Below, one piece after another: positions 9,901-19,697 of a stretch of 64,000 bases of DNA. Numbering within the stretch: the first letter of the stretch is position 1; every line of letters starts with the position of its first letter. The notes below the pieces were generated by a model that did no database searches, was not told the DNA's origin, and saw nothing but the letters and a program-made list of their open reading frames with translations. The stretch is taken from the NCBI GenBank assembly GCA_964017235.1, contig OZ024938.1, positions 61,247,816 to 61,311,815 of the forward strand, read 5' to 3'. A program made the position numbers and the translations under genes. The stretch comes from Sabellastarte sp. h YS-2021 (Eukaryota > Annelida > Polychaeta > Sabellida > Sabellidae).

Positions 9901-11240
9901 CCCGTCCTAAGGAAAAGGGGCGCAGGGTCATACTTGACTTGTCGTATGGAGATAACTCCGTGAATAAGGCTACGAGTCGAGACCATTTTGATAACGTTGA
10001 ATTTCAACTTAAACTCCCAAATCTAGACGTATTGATACCACACCTAGAGAGACTGGGCCCACATGCGCGATTATTCAAAGTAGACATATCCAGAGCCTTC
10101 CGGAATGTCAGGATCGACCCAGCTGATGCTTTACGCTTGGGTATATGTTGGCAGGATAGGTATTACTTAGACCGGAATCTCCCCTTTGGGGCAGTCCATG
10201 GCACGGCGATATTTCAGCGAATCACGGATTTCATTCGTTTTCTCATGGCCCAGCATGAGTTTACCGTTTACAACTATATAGATGACATCTACGCGTGTAT
10301 ACATGAGCATGAGGCACAACAGGCTTTCGAATTATTGCAAGACATTATCCTCAGCCTGGGCCTTCCGTTAAACGAGAAAAAGGTCTTAGCTCCTGCTAAG
10401 AGCATGTCAATAATGGGCATCTTAGTAGACGTTGAGAAGCGCACTTTTAGTATACCTCGCGAGAAGTTGAACGAGATTTATGAGGAATGTGCCAGGACGA
10501 TGTTGAAAAGCCAGTTGACTAAGAAAGAATTCCAGTCATTACTGGGCAAGCTATTGTACATATCTCGTTGCATTCAGGGTTCTAGAATATTCATGAATAG
10601 GATGCTTCAGTCGTTGCGAGATATGAAGGACGCTGATTACATCATTCTCGATGAAAACTTCTTCAGAGACCTGGCCTGGTTCGTTTCCTTTTTGTACACA
10701 TTCAATGGGGTGGTCAAGTTTCGACGCGATCCAGTATCTGTTCACGCGTATGTGGACGCCACTTTGGTGCGCCTGGGGGGGGCCTCCGGCAAGACAGTTT
10801 ATTCAGCACCCATACCACGAGAATTGATGGGCCAGTATTCGATAACGCATTATGAGATGTATAATATTACAGTAGCCCTAAAGGTTTGGGCACGCAGGTG
10901 GCAGAACAGGGTAGTCTGCATATTTTGCGACAACTTAGGGGCGGTGACAGTAGCCCAAACGGGAAAAACTAGGGACGTCTTCCTTAATGCATGCTTGCAT
11001 GCTTTGTGGCTGACAGCAGCACAGTTCAATATTCAGTTGAGAGTAATGCACATACCGGGTAAGGACAACGTTTTAGCAGATGCACTCTCGCGAGAGAAAG
11101 TACTAGCACCAGGGGAATACATTTGGGAGCATGTAACTGATAGTGACCTTGATTTGTTTTGTAGGGGCCCCATTGGGATTGAGAGGCCAGGTGCTACAGG
11201 CATTGAACAGAGCAGAATCAGCACTGCGACCGCACACTAG
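9897..11240 (+). CDS. DYRE-1 pol: reverse transcriptase and RNase H
   Basis: 447 residues. RT motifs run in order: RRVILDLSYG, LFKVDISRAFRNV (first catalytic Asp), LPFGAVHGTAIFQ, and the YIDD box at about 10278 (residue about 128). RNase H follows from about 10740: HAYVDATLVRLGG, ITHYEM, IFCDNLGAV and LADALSRE supply the D-E-D-D set. This order, with RNase H directly behind RT and no integrase, matches DIRS-order retrotransposons. The ATG at 9897 is internal to the pol frame and probably not the true start. The last 98 bases overlap the recombinase frame. Confidence 0.92.
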   Translation: MTRPKEKGRRVILDLSYGDNSVNKATSRDHFDNVEFQLKLPNLDVLIPHLERLGPHARLFKVDISRAFRNVRIDPADALRLGICWQDRYYLDRNLPFGAVHGTAIFQRITDFIRFLMAQHEFTVYNYIDDIYACIHEHEAQQAFELLQDIILSLGLPLNEKKVLAPAKSMSIMGILVDVEKRTFSIPREKLNEIYEECARTMLKSQLTKKEFQSLLGKLLYISRCIQGSRIFMNRMLQSLRDMKDADYIILDENFFRDLAWFVSFLYTFNGVVKFRRDPVSVHAYVDATLVRLGGASGKTVYSAPIPRELMGQYSITHYEMYNITVALKVWARRWQNRVVCIFCDNLGAVTVAQTGKTRDVFLNACLHALWLTAAQFNIQLRVMHIPGKDNVLADALSREKVLAPGEYIWEHVTDSDLDLFCRGPIGIERPGATGIEQSRISTATAH

Positions 11241-12141
11241 GGCTCAATATATTCGACAATTCAAACTTTTCCTGGCGTTTGCTTGCTCCCGGGGGCTGAC
11301 AATCTTGGATGCACAGTCCACTATCTTGTTATTCATGGAGTTTCTAGCGGCTCAATGTATCTCATATAGAGTGATTTGTAACTATATGTCAGCATTGAAA
11401 TATTTCTTCTCACGTTATATATGGCGGGTGGAGGTCTTTTCCAACCCAGTAATACAACGTATGTTGAGAGGCATCCGTATGACCACTTATACTTCCCCTT
11501 CACCCAAGCATGTTTTCTCAATTCATCAGCTCCGTGAGATCTCCCAGTTGTGTGACCTCTTTCCCCACCCCCTGGCATACAGAGCAGTCTTCCTAGTTGC
11601 TTTTTACGCATTCTTCAGAATGTCTAATATGGCACCCACTACACTTAGGGCCTTTGACCCCATGAGGCACTTGACTTGCCAGGATGTGAGATTTCAATAT
11701 CCAGGTCTACACATTAAGCTCAAATGGGCCAAGAACTTGCAGACACCAGAAAGGGTCCATTGGGTGAAACTTCCCGAAGTCACTGACACGTATTTGTGCC
11801 CAGTTAACACTCTGAGGGATCTGCTCCGGGCCAATGGGTCCTCCCCCTCTTCATTCCTTTTTTCAGTCTCGTCAACCTCTATCTTAACCCAGTCATTGAT
11901 TCGTAAACGGCTGTCCAGTATTTTACGTATCATGCAATTGTCCCCAATGTCTTATGGATTTCACACTTTCCGACGCTCTGCTGCCTCAATAGCCTTCGAT
12001 GCTAACATCCCTTTAACTACCTTACAACATCATGGCCACTGGAGGAGTGATGCCATTTGGGCGTACATATCCGATAATACGGCCCAATCCCTCCAAGTCC
12101 CACTTGCCTTCCAGAACTTAATCCACAACTCTCTACCATAA
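11143..12141 (+). CDS. DYRE-1 tyrosine recombinase
   Basis: 332 residues in a frame overlapping the RT-RNase H end. An N-terminal SAM-like core-binding region (PHTRAQYIRQFKLFLAF, then YMSALKYFF) leads to the catalytic domain. Catalytic residues are the first Arg in FYAFFRMSNM, HTFRR (His-x-x-Arg, about 11958), HGHW and the nucleophile Tyr in WAYIS near 12065. The family joins a circular DNA copy to the target through a 3'-phosphotyrosine and makes no target duplication. The first codon given is GTG; no good ATG lies upstream of the core domain, so expression by frameshift, reinitiation or splicing is likely. Intact as far as I can see. Confidence 0.93.
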   Translation: MTLICFVGAPLGLRGQVLQALNRAESALRPHTRAQYIRQFKLFLAFACSRGLTILDAQSTILLFMEFLAAQCISYRVICNYMSALKYFFSRYIWRVEVFSNPVIQRMLRGIRMTTYTSPSPKHVFSIHQLREISQLCDLFPHPLAYRAVFLVAFYAFFRMSNMAPTTLRAFDPMRHLTCQDVRFQYPGLHIKLKWAKNLQTPERVHWVKLPEVTDTYLCPVNTLRDLLRANGSSPSSFLFSVSSTSILTQSLIRKRLSSILRIMQLSPMSYGFHTFRRSAASIAFDANIPLTTLQHHGHWRSDAIWAYISDNTAQSLQVPLAFQNLIHNSLP

Positions 12142-12157
12142 ATGTGGGTTGGGCGTT

Positions 12158-12397
12158 GGGCATTCATAATTATGGTTACCGTTATTTTAACTGTATTGAA
12201 TATTTTAGTATTTTACATATTAACGTGTTAGAATTAATAAACTAGATTTCCCAACTCTCGTCTTACTTTACTAGTTATATATAGCATCACGAGATTTGCT
12301 CTGTATGAGACTTGCCTAGTATTTATCCACAGACGAGATCTCCGAGAGCAAGAGATCTGTCATCTCTCCATATCTCACGTGGTTACAAGAACGACTG
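12158..12397 (+). repeat. DYRE-1 split direct repeat B1
   Basis: 240 bp from GGGCATTCATAATTATGG to ACGACTG, repeated as B2 at 12667-12906 with no difference noticed. B1 abuts A2 at 12397/12398, making a GACTG|TTAAAG junction that is the likely recombinase site. Confidence 0.92.
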
Positions 12398-12617
12398 TTA
12401 AAGCAACCCCCCCTGAAGGGGTATGCGCGTCAGTCGTTTTGGACTAATCCACGCAATTGAACTCACCTTCGTCCTCCTGTCCAATGACATTCCCCCTTAC
12501 ACTGTGAGCCAATCGTCTTCCTCCATACACTTCAAAGCCCATATATAAGCAGCCGCACGTTTGAGTTCCACGTTGTTGGTTGAATGTGCTAGAGGAATAC
12601 ACATGTATAAACAATTT
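12398..12617 (+). repeat. DYRE-1 split direct repeat A2
   Basis: Second copy of repeat A. It is followed by a C-rich motif, CCCTCCCACCCTAATCCC, that also follows A2 in DYRE-2 in a similar form. Confidence 0.92.
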
Positions 12618-12666
12618 CCCTCCCACCCTAATCCCAGTATTATTATGTATGGTGTAATTATGTAAA

Positions 12667-12906
12667 GGGCATTCATAATTATGGTTACCGTTATTTTAAC
12701 TGTATTGAATATTTTAGTATTTTACATATTAACGTGTTAGAATTAATAAACTAGATTTCCCAACTCTCGTCTTACTTTACTAGTTATATATAGCATCACG
12801 AGATTTGCTCTGTATGAGACTTGCCTAGTATTTATCCACAGACGAGATCTCCGAGAGCAAGAGATCTGTCATCTCTCCATATCTCACGTGGTTACAAGAA
12901 CGACTG
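12667..12906 (+). repeat. DYRE-1 split direct repeat B2 (right end)
   Basis: Second copy of repeat B; its last bases ACGACTG mark the right element end, followed by flank AATGTAAT. Confidence 0.92.
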
Positions 12907-13159
12907 AATGTAATATTGTAATACCAGCACATTGTGTGTGCTTCATGATTTTCTAGCAGGGTTCAGTAAATGGGCTTGCAGGTTTTACATTAAAAGTGAC
13001 ATTTTACCATTTAATACACAGAAAACTGTTATTTCAACAACCAACAATTAAGAGGTTTGCCCTTTGGTGTTTCTAGAAATGATGTATGTGGGCTGGCGGT
13101 TTTATGAAACGGTACAAATGAATACATAGTCTTTTCAAGATTAGATTTAACAGTGGCGC

Positions 13160-13325
13160 ATATCCAAAGTCAAAGGGATTTACATACAGCTCAACAGCCA
13201 GGGTCATATTGGAACAGACCCTCAGCATTGTCACTTGTGGGAGTCAAACCTACAAAGGTGACACCCTGTAATGAGATGCCAACCTTGTAAAGTGCTAGCT
13301 TTAGTGAGGCTCACACTTTTAATTG
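13160..13325 (-). repeat. tRNA-derived SINE, family B
   Basis: Minus-strand member of a roughly 130-150-bp family also seen near 26.1, 52.2, 60.8 and 61.7 kb. On its own strand the order is a tRNA-like head with A and B boxes, then CACAAGTGAC, then GGTCTGTTCCAATATGACCC, then a conserved tail ending ACTTTG. This copy is diverged. Confidence 0.65.
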
Positions 13326-13329
13326 TTTT

Positions 13330-13470
13330 CATTATTATTTTTTTTGACATCATACTTTCATGAATTGTCGTGTAGTATGAAGAGTACCCATCTCAACACT
13401 GAAGTTAAGTAGCAAGTGGACTATGTTAGTACTTGGATGGGTGACCATCTGAGTTGTAGGCCAGGTTTTA
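13330..13470 (+). repeat. 5S rRNA-derived SINE, copy 1
   Basis: The core (about 13386-13455) resembles the internal promoter half of 5S rRNA: GAAGTTAAGTAGCAAG and TTAGTACTTGGATGGGTGAC. The full molecule and its closing helix are absent, and a non-5S leader (CTTTCATGAATTG) is shared with the copy at 29.8 kb, so it is a dispersed retroposon, not a working 5S gene. Confidence 0.75.
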
Positions 13471-13494
13471 GACTTTCGCCAAAATCCTTTTGTA

Positions 13495-13705
13495 TTTTAT
13501 GAAATATATGAGTAGTGTATGACTTTTCAAGAAACAGCCAGCCCTGATATAAGGGCTTTTCTCACTCACATCAGAGACTACCCCCCCCCCCCCTTACTCC
13601 AGAATGCTTGTGGTATAATGAACTCCTGTAAGTTTCCAATTTAGATTTAACTATTCAGGTTACTGATGGATACAAATACAAAGATTTGGAGCAAGTCTAG
13701 CCAGG
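13495..13705 (-). repeat. Interspersed repeat R1, copy 2
   Basis: Reverse complement matches 6506-6725 across most of its length, including GATACAAATACAAAGATTTG and the CAGCCAGCCCTG end. A C-run (about 13578-13591) interrupts it. Confidence 0.65.
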
Positions 13706-13989
13706 TATGGAATATATCCGACTCAGAATTTGTCTTTGTAGACCGAAACACTTTTTGGCCTTGTTTACCAATAGGCCACTGTGGCCCTCCTGACGATCAC
13801 ACTTCCATGTGTCACATGTATCACCGCCTGCTGTTCAACATGCTGAAATGGGTGGATCATACTTTTACAAAGAGCAGGTTGAATTTAGTGTCTTGTTTTC
13901 ATAAAGTTTTCAGGTTTATTTGGTAGTGAATTATGATTGCAGTTCAATAATTCAAGTTCAGCGTACCCTTCACGGAACACCCCTACATT

Positions 13990-14155
13990 ATTCTGCCACA
14001 AAGGAATACAGATGACCTGGGTTCGATATCCCAGGTACAGATAGATACATAGAGGTTCGGAACACCACTTAAAAGGACAGTCCTCTGTCATTGTGCCCTG
14101 TCCCCAGTAGCAAGCTATAGAACCTGAGGGATGTTATTATGTCAGTCACTAGAAC
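13990..14155 (+). repeat. tRNA-derived SINE, family C, copy 1
   Basis: Contains a B-box-like GGGTTCGATATCCC and matches the minus-strand segment at about 29187-29345 through AGGTACA, GGACAGTCCTCTGTCATT and GCAAGCTATAGAACCT. A third short-interspersed family distinct from A and B. Confidence 0.55.
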
Positions 14156-14156
14156 C

Positions 14157-14588
14157 ACTTACAGTTTATCAAGGAGTTAAGGGAAGGAGTAAAAAGTGCT
14201 TACTGGTTTACAAAGGAGTTTCAGGATGGAGGAAAGGAATGCTTACGCTTTATCAAGGAGTTGTTGATGGATAAAAGAAGTGACTTCTGTATTTTAAGGA
14301 GTTGTTGGTAGAAGACACAAGTGCCTACTGTTTATCAAGGAATTGTGGGTAGAGAAAAGAAGTGACTACTGTAGTTTAAGGAGTTGTTGGTAGAGGACAG
14401 AAGTGCCTACTGTTTATCAAGGAATTGTCGGTGGAGAAAAGAAGTGACTACTGTATTTCAAGGAGTTGTTGGTAGAGGACAGAAGTGCCTACTGTTTATC
14501 AAGGAATTGTCGGTGGAGAAAAGAAGTGACTACTGTATTTCAAGGAGTTGTTGGTAGAGGACAGAAGTGCCTACTGTTTATCAAGGTT
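14157..14588. repeat. Minisatellite, 41-bp units in an 82-bp higher-order pair
   Basis: About ten units of roughly 41 bp around TATCAAGGARTTGTYGGT. Two unit types alternate (one ends GAGAAAAGAAGTGA, the other AGGACAGAAGTGC), giving an 82-bp higher-order period. Right-hand copies are near-identical and left-hand ones are progressively diverged, suggesting growth from the right. Confidence 0.9.
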
Positions 14589-14877
14589 TTGCACTATAAA
14601 TTATTCGACATTGGCAAGAAAACTACCAACATTCTCAGTTATGGTCAGACCAGGGTTAGATTTCATCAAGGAGGCGAGTATATTGCTGTCTGTCCTTTAT
14701 CCATTAAGCATCATTTCTTTTAAGTTGTATTAACATAAACTAAGAACAGGTTTTCTCCTTTATTTTGGTTAGTACCATTTATCAATAGATTATACAACAA
14801 AAAGCACTTGGGAAACAATCTGTTCCAACTCACCATATAGAAAGGATGTAATTTTTAAACCAAATTAGAGCCACATA
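14589..14877. other. Intergenic sequence below the host gene
   Basis: No gene recognised; the 61-85-residue frames here come from the minisatellite edge. Confidence 0.4.
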
Positions 14878-15709
14878 TTTATTTTCATTGTTTTAATATT
14901 GCAATAAATTATTAAATATTTACAGGTGATTTACAAAATATCAGTGAACAAGCTGTAATACAACTCCTTATAAATGAAACAGAGCAGTACCTGAACAACT
15001 TTTCATCAGCCAAAAAAATGTCATACTTTCATTTTCTCTCCTTCAAGTCAATGTCATACACAGTTAACCCTTGTAAAATTTACCCTGATGAAAAAATATA
15101 ATAGTCTTTTTAAATAAAAGTTTTTATACATATATGGACATATTTATGACAACTTATCATTTTGTATCCACAGAACAAATAAGATTTAACAATTCCATTA
15201 TTAAACACACAATGTAATTTACACAATGACAACCTATGCTTTTTTTAACATTTTGCAATGACGTTTAACTTGCTGTTAAGTTCTATTAGAGTGTAAGTGA
15301 AGCAAAGGTTAAAACACTTTAAGAACTATAAGTCTTGTGTGGTCAGACACTAGGTCTATTTATAGATTACTTTGGTTGGCCTAAATAAAACATAGGTGGC
15401 ACCATGGCCTTATTTACAAACATTTAAGTGTTCTTATTAAGTAAAATAATAGTACACAACATTAGACTCTGAACTTGAATCAGCTATCTATATTTATACA
15501 CATTTTACATAACAGTTATACATATCTATCACAGAGATTTGCACATAAACAAGAATCTAATTATACATTCAACTGATGAAGACAATCAGGCAATCATTAC
15601 CATAGTCGCCGAAAGCAGAAATGAATGTCATCTACTGTCACTTGGAATATCGTTAACTGAATAAATTCTGACACGTTATCACACCTATATTATCCTATTT
15701 GGGTGAAAC
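14878..15709 (-). other. Likely 3' untranslated region and polyadenylation signal
   Basis: AT-rich sequence after the stop codon of the minus-strand gene. An AATAAA signal on the minus strand lies at 14878-14883, giving an 830-base 3' UTR if used. Another at about 14759 is an alternative. The exact end is not determined. Confidence 0.45.
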
Positions 15710-18700
15710 TTACTTAATAATATTGTTGTAATGCGGAAGCTTGCTTTTTGGAGATAATGGTTCCCTGGTATCTTTGTAAGATCTTGGATCTTCCTTTCCT
15801 TTTATCTGTCCTTTTTTGGAACTGACTTTTGAGGAACTTTTACTTGCACCATCCGTTGCATTATTATTGTTCTTGTCTTCTGTTTTCTTTGAGGATGGCT
15901 TTCCTGACTTCGACTTTCCTCCATTGCCATATTTAAACAAGATTTCTTTGTATTTTGGAGAAAATCCAAAGAGTCTCCTTTTCCCAGGAGAATCAGATCC
16001 TGAAGCTTCCGGGTTTGTTATACCCTGATTATGAGTATCATTGCCTTGAGGCTTTTTCAAGTCATGACCATCATATGGAACCTGTCCCTTTGGGTGATCT
16101 AATAAATGTTGGTGGTAGCTAACATCTGGATACTTTTCTGAATTACCTATTCGATGATTAGACTGTTGTTTTTCCTTCTGTAGAATATCAGTACCACGCA
16201 AAGGTTTAGACCTAGTACTACTTTTGTCTTCCTTTACTCTCTGGGGATGCCTAATGTTCTCATAATAAGCAGTACTCTGTGCACCATTAATTATAGTTTC
16301 CCTTGTATAACCAGAATGATTAATACCTCCTTCATTAGCTTTGGGTCTTTGTTGGTCTCTTCTTCGCCTTATGGCCCAGTTATTTTTGTCAGTTAATTCA
16401 ATTTTTCCATTCATTTCAGATGTTCTGCTACTGTAGTAGAGTCGTTGGGGTGGTTTTGGACCATGTTGACTTGCAGAACCGTCTTTTTGTGCATGATTAT
16501 TTGTTGGGTGATCAGTTCCATAAGGTGTTGAGGTCATTTCTGGTGATTCATTGCTTCTTCCATTGCTCACATCAACAAAAATTCCATCATCTCTATTCAC
16601 TTTGTCATTGGGTTGCCTGGTATGATTATATGATCTTGTGTGTTCTGTATTTTTATAAGAATTATGTAAAACTCGATCTGCTTCTGACACATTCTTTTCC
16701 ATATATTCTTTCTGGTGGGTAGTTCCATTTGAGATATTTCCATGGAGATCTGGTTTGGCTGCAGAAGCTGCGTGGTAATTGACCACAGCCACTGAAGTGC
16801 TGTTATACTGTGGTGTGATGGCAGAATGTTCAGGTCTAATAGACCTGGCAGCAACTTGATCTTTATGGTATTTTTGTTTTTGTTGGAATGCATCTGCTGT
16901 AGAAGCTTCACTGTCATATGAATTTTGACTGAGATGTGTACCACTTGCGGTGTAGTATGACATTTTATTGAGTCTCCTGTGAGGAATGGACATGTCACTC
17001 CGCCGACCTCGAACTCTCGGCTTTTGACTTATTTGACTAGAATTTTGAGAATCTGCTGCAGGTTTTGTTACACCTTTGATATTTTCATAAACTTGGTCCT
17101 GAGCAGATGGTTTCAATGATTCCACAACATTCTTGTGAGTCTTATTATGAATATACTCCTTGTCTCTTTCAAGATTACCAGGGAGTTCCCCAGCATCTTT
17201 GTCAATATTTGACCCATGTTTTGATGTTTCAACCTTCTGATCTTCCAGGAGAGTGGGTCTCATGTCTATCACTTCCGATGTAGGAGTAGCTTTTTGAGCA
17301 GTACTAGTAGGTACTGGATTGGCCTCATATAAGTGGTCTGTATACCCTGGTTTTGATCGTGGTGAGTCAAAACTTGTGGACTTCCTATGATTTATTACAA
17401 TCCCTTCATCTTCATCGTCATCATTCCAGGCTTCTGAACTGAGGTTTACCTCTGACTGAGACTTCTTTGTAACCCCAGTATAACCGGCCACCCTAGGGTG
17501 GTGATGTCTATTGACTGGGTGTGAACGACGTACACTTTCTGAAGAACGAGACCGCAATCCTACCTTGCTACCAGAGCTATTAATATCAATGCCAGTGGGT
17601 AATCTGCTTTCATGGGTTCCAGTGTTGGGTTTTATATTTTTCCTGTACCTTGGGATCCTCATTTCAGTGGGTGTTGCTGAATCAGAACTTGTTGATGATA
17701 CTGTTTTGGTATGATGATCTTGCTCACTATTTGAGCCAAATGAATTTGACCTTGGTCTTTCTGAAATTTCTTTGGAAGTGTGATCATCAGAAGTTTGTTT
17801 GTCAAGAATATCACATTCACTCTTTGGTCTGGGTGGTAATTCTGTTAAAATGACATTTTCATATTCATGGGTGTTGCCTTGTTCTGGTGGAACAGAATGG
17901 GCTCGGCTTCTATCTGGAGAAGGTGATCTTGATCGCTGAATAGGGCTTGGTGATGTCTCTTTAGTTTTGTTTTGTGGTAATGAAGATGAACGATGTACTC
18001 CAGAATTTGAATATCTCTGTGCTCTTGATGTATAGGACTCCACTCCATTTGGACTTTTGACCAAGATTGCTCGTTCACCTCCATATTCGGAGACACTATT
18101 GCGAGCACTACCTGAATTTGTGCTCTGCACCTCCACAACAGTATTGTTAGAGTTATTACTTACATTTCCTCTCAGCTGCTTTCTATCTCTGGGTCTCATT
18201 ATATGACTAGCTTTTGCCGGTTGTGCTTGATGATCGGTGTGAGGATATTGATAGTGATTGGTGCCTCTGTCAAACTGTGCATCAGGGGTATTAAATCCTG
18301 AATCAACAGCACTATAGCTGTTTACTGCATCTACTTGTACTCCATTCATATTGTTAGGCGAATGTTCCGCTCTAGCATCACCATTACTGAACTGTCCATT
18401 AGTACCTTGTTGTGATACATGTTGCAGATCTATGTAATATGGTGAACCAGCTATTTCTGCTGGTGAGGTCTTATTTACAGCTCCCATAAACATATAATCA
18501 CCATCAAGAATGCCAGAACTTGACCTCACTTGACCATTTACTTGTTTCCCTTCAACAGTTCCACTGTTCCTGGCTGAGTTCCCTTCCAACAACCTTTTCC
18601 GCCTCTCTTCAAATGTACTTACCGGTTGTTGCGGCTGAGGGCTTGCACCTTTATTTATGAGCTGGTAGCCTATAGAAAGGCCATAATTTTCAGTTACTTG

Positions 18701-18928
18701 ACGGTTTGGACCATGTGGACTATGGCGATTTGGTGGGTGGTCATGGCGGAAAGATGCCTGTGTTTGTACTGATGCATCTTTGGTTGCGTTCTTTTTCATA
18801 GTCGAAAGCCTTGTTATTTTGCTTTCATACTCCCGTAGTCTCTGCATTCTGTCTTGCACCTGCAAATTCAACCTTTCAACTTTGTCCTGGAATTCTTCCT
18901 CTGCTTTCTTCAATGTTTCAATTCTTTC
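15710..18928 (-). CDS. Unrecognised coiled-coil/disordered protein, last (large) exon
   Basis: 1072 codons plus stop. The acceptor is TTATTTTTCAG|GAAAGA, so coding starts at 18928 in phase 0; the ATG at 18988 is intronic. The first 45 residues continue a coiled coil (ERIETLKKAEEEF, VERLNLQVQDRMQRLREYE). The remainder is a low-complexity region rich in Ser, Asn, Gln, His and Pro, with many RS/SP sites (SPSPIQRSRSPSPDRSRAHS) and a Lys/Ser-rich C terminus preceded by an ordered-looking island, FGFSPKYKEILFKYGNG. No enzyme motif seen; a scaffold or cytoskeletal adaptor role is inference only. The frame is intact. A perfect donor sequence, AA|GTAAGT, overlaps the stop codon, so an alternative downstream exon is possible. 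Confidence 0.85.
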   Translation of the reverse strand, partial: ERIETLKKAEEEFQDKVERLNLQVQDRMQRLREYESKITRLSTMKKNATKDASVQTQASFRHDHPPNRHSPHGPNRQVTENYGLSIGYQLINKGASPQPQQPVSTFEERRKRLLEGNSARNSGTVEGKQVNGQVRSSSGILDGDYMFMGAVNKTSPAEIAGSPYYIDLQHVSQQGTNGQFSNGDARAEHSPNNMNGVQVDAVNSYSAVDSGFNTPDAQFDRGTNHYQYPHTDHQAQPAKASHIMRPRDRKQLRGNVSNNSNNTVVEVQSTNSGSARNSVSEYGGERAILVKSPNGVESYTSRAQRYSNSGVHRSSSLPQNKTKETSPSPIQRSRSPSPDRSRAHSVPPEQGNTHEYENVILTELPPRPKSECDILDKQTSDDHTSKEISERPRSNSFGSNSEQDHHTKTVSSTSSDSATPTEMRIPRYRKNIKPNTGTHESRLPTGIDINSSGSKVGLRSRSSESVRRSHPVNRHHHPRVAGYTGVTKKSQSEVNLSSEAWNDDDEDEGIVINHRKSTSFDSPRSKPGYTDHLYEANPVPTSTAQKATPTSEVIDMRPTLLEDQKVETSKHGSNIDKDAGELPGNLERDKEYIHNKTHKNVVESLKPSAQDQVYENIKGVTKPAADSQNSSQISQKPRVRGRRSDMSIPHRRLNKMSYYTASGTHLSQNSYDSEASTADAFQQKQKYHKDQVAARSIRPEHSAITPQYNSTSVAVVNYHAASAAKPDLHGNISNGTTHQKEYMEKNVSEADRVLHNSYKNTEHTRSYNHTRQPNDKVNRDDGIFVDVSNGRSNESPEMTSTPYGTDHPTNNHAQKDGSASQHGPKPPQRLYYSSRTSEMNGKIELTDKNNWAIRRRRDQQRPKANEGGINHSGYTRETIINGAQSTAYYENIRHPQRVKEDKSSTRSKPLRGTDILQKEKQQSNHRIGNSEKYPDVSYHQHLLDHPKGQVPYDGHDLKKPQGNDTHNQGITNPEASGSDSPGKRRLFGFSPKYKEILFKYGNGGKSKSGKPSSKKTEDKNNNNATDGASKSSSKVSSKKGQIKGKEDPRSYKDTREPLSPKSKLPHYNNIIK

Positions 18929-19533
18929 CTGAAAAATAAGAGGAGAGTGATTTTTAAAAGTTTTCCATGAACTGTGTATTTGACTCATCAGTTTCCCTGA
19001 AATTTAATCAAAAGAGTAAAATATTCTAATCTATGTCAAGAAGTGAGTGCTGCTAGAATATTTTTGTTTGGAAATAACATTTTAAATTTTATCCCTTGAT
19101 CCCCATGCCCACAATAATTAAGATTTTTCGCTACAATATAAACTTCATCAGGATATCCTTTTAAACTTTGTGATGATTACGTCAATAAAGGTTAGGTCTA
19201 AGAGTGAATGATTATTGTCCTGAATTCACTTTAAAATGGAGGTAGTTGGGATAATTTGAGAAAAGTGTAGGACTCCTGGCTTTTGAACCCCTGAAGCCAA
19301 CTGATGATTTAATTAAGACAATAAAAAATCTCTTTTGTAGAAATATGTGTAAATTGAATTTTTGTTACACTTAAGCATATTTTTATTTACTTGGAAATTA
19401 CCTATACTGAAGTGAATAGCTTGGGTCATTATAAATCAGTCGTTTTTGTATTTATAACTGCGTATATTCAATGCAAGTGTTTGAATGAAGACAATTCTCC
19501 ATTTTAAATAATTCTACTTGTTTTCTGTGTCAC
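18929..19533 (-). other. Intron of the minus-strand gene
   Basis: Bounded by AAG|GTGACA at 19533 and TTTTTCAG at 18929, joining phase 0 to phase 0. No gene or repeat recognised inside. Confidence 0.75.
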
Positions 19534-19697
19534 CTTGAAGTAGCCCTCATTAGCCTGCAGTGACTTCTCTCTTTGGCACAAATCCACTTGATACTCTTTG
19601 AGCTTGTTCTCTTTCTCAGTGAAGTAATTCTTGATGTGGGTAAGGAATTCAGAGAAGTCTTTGTTGATCTGATTCTCCCATATCACATATTCTTCAT
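19534..19697 (-). CDS. Unrecognised coiled-coil protein, third visible exon
   Basis: 164 bases between acceptor TATTGAACAG and donor AAG|GTGACA. The first two bases complete a codon with the single base left by the upstream exon; 54 further codons follow. The product starts EEYVIWENQINKDF and continues as a charged amphipathic coiled coil (YFTEKENKLKEYQ, LCQREKSLQ) that runs directly into the coiled coil of the next exon. Phase agreement at both ends is the main reason for linking it to its neighbours. Confidence 0.82.

Larger units (their letters stand above)
7279..12906 (+). mobile_element. DYRE-1: tyrosine-recombinase retrotransposon with split direct repeats
   Basis: A 5.6-kb DIRS-order element. 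Repeat A (220 bp) lies at 7279-7498 and 12398-12617; repeat B (240 bp) at 12158-12397 and 12667-12906. The order is A1, coding region, B1-A2, 49-bp spacer, B2. This split-direct-repeat layout is typical of the PAT and Ngaro groups. Copies of A differ at one position by eye and B copies look identical, implying recent insertion. Coding order is gag, RT-RNase H, tyrosine recombinase; no integrase or protease is seen. Right flank begins AATGTAATATTG, and no target-site duplication is evident, as expected for recombinase integration. Frame breaks sit at two C-runs. Confidence 0.93.

Noticed and set aside
7279-12906. LTR retrotransposon or endogenous retrovirus
   Set aside because: Repeats are split (A...BA...B), there is no protease, integrase or env, and a tyrosine recombinase follows RNase H.
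13386-13460. Functional 5S rRNA gene
   Set aside because: Only the internal half resembles 5S rRNA, the closing helix is missing, and the same non-5S flanks occur in other copies, so it is a SINE.
18929-18988. ATG at 18988 as start of the large exon
   Set aside because: A strong acceptor (TTATTTTTCAG) lies between it and the conserved coiled coil, and upstream exons join in phase.
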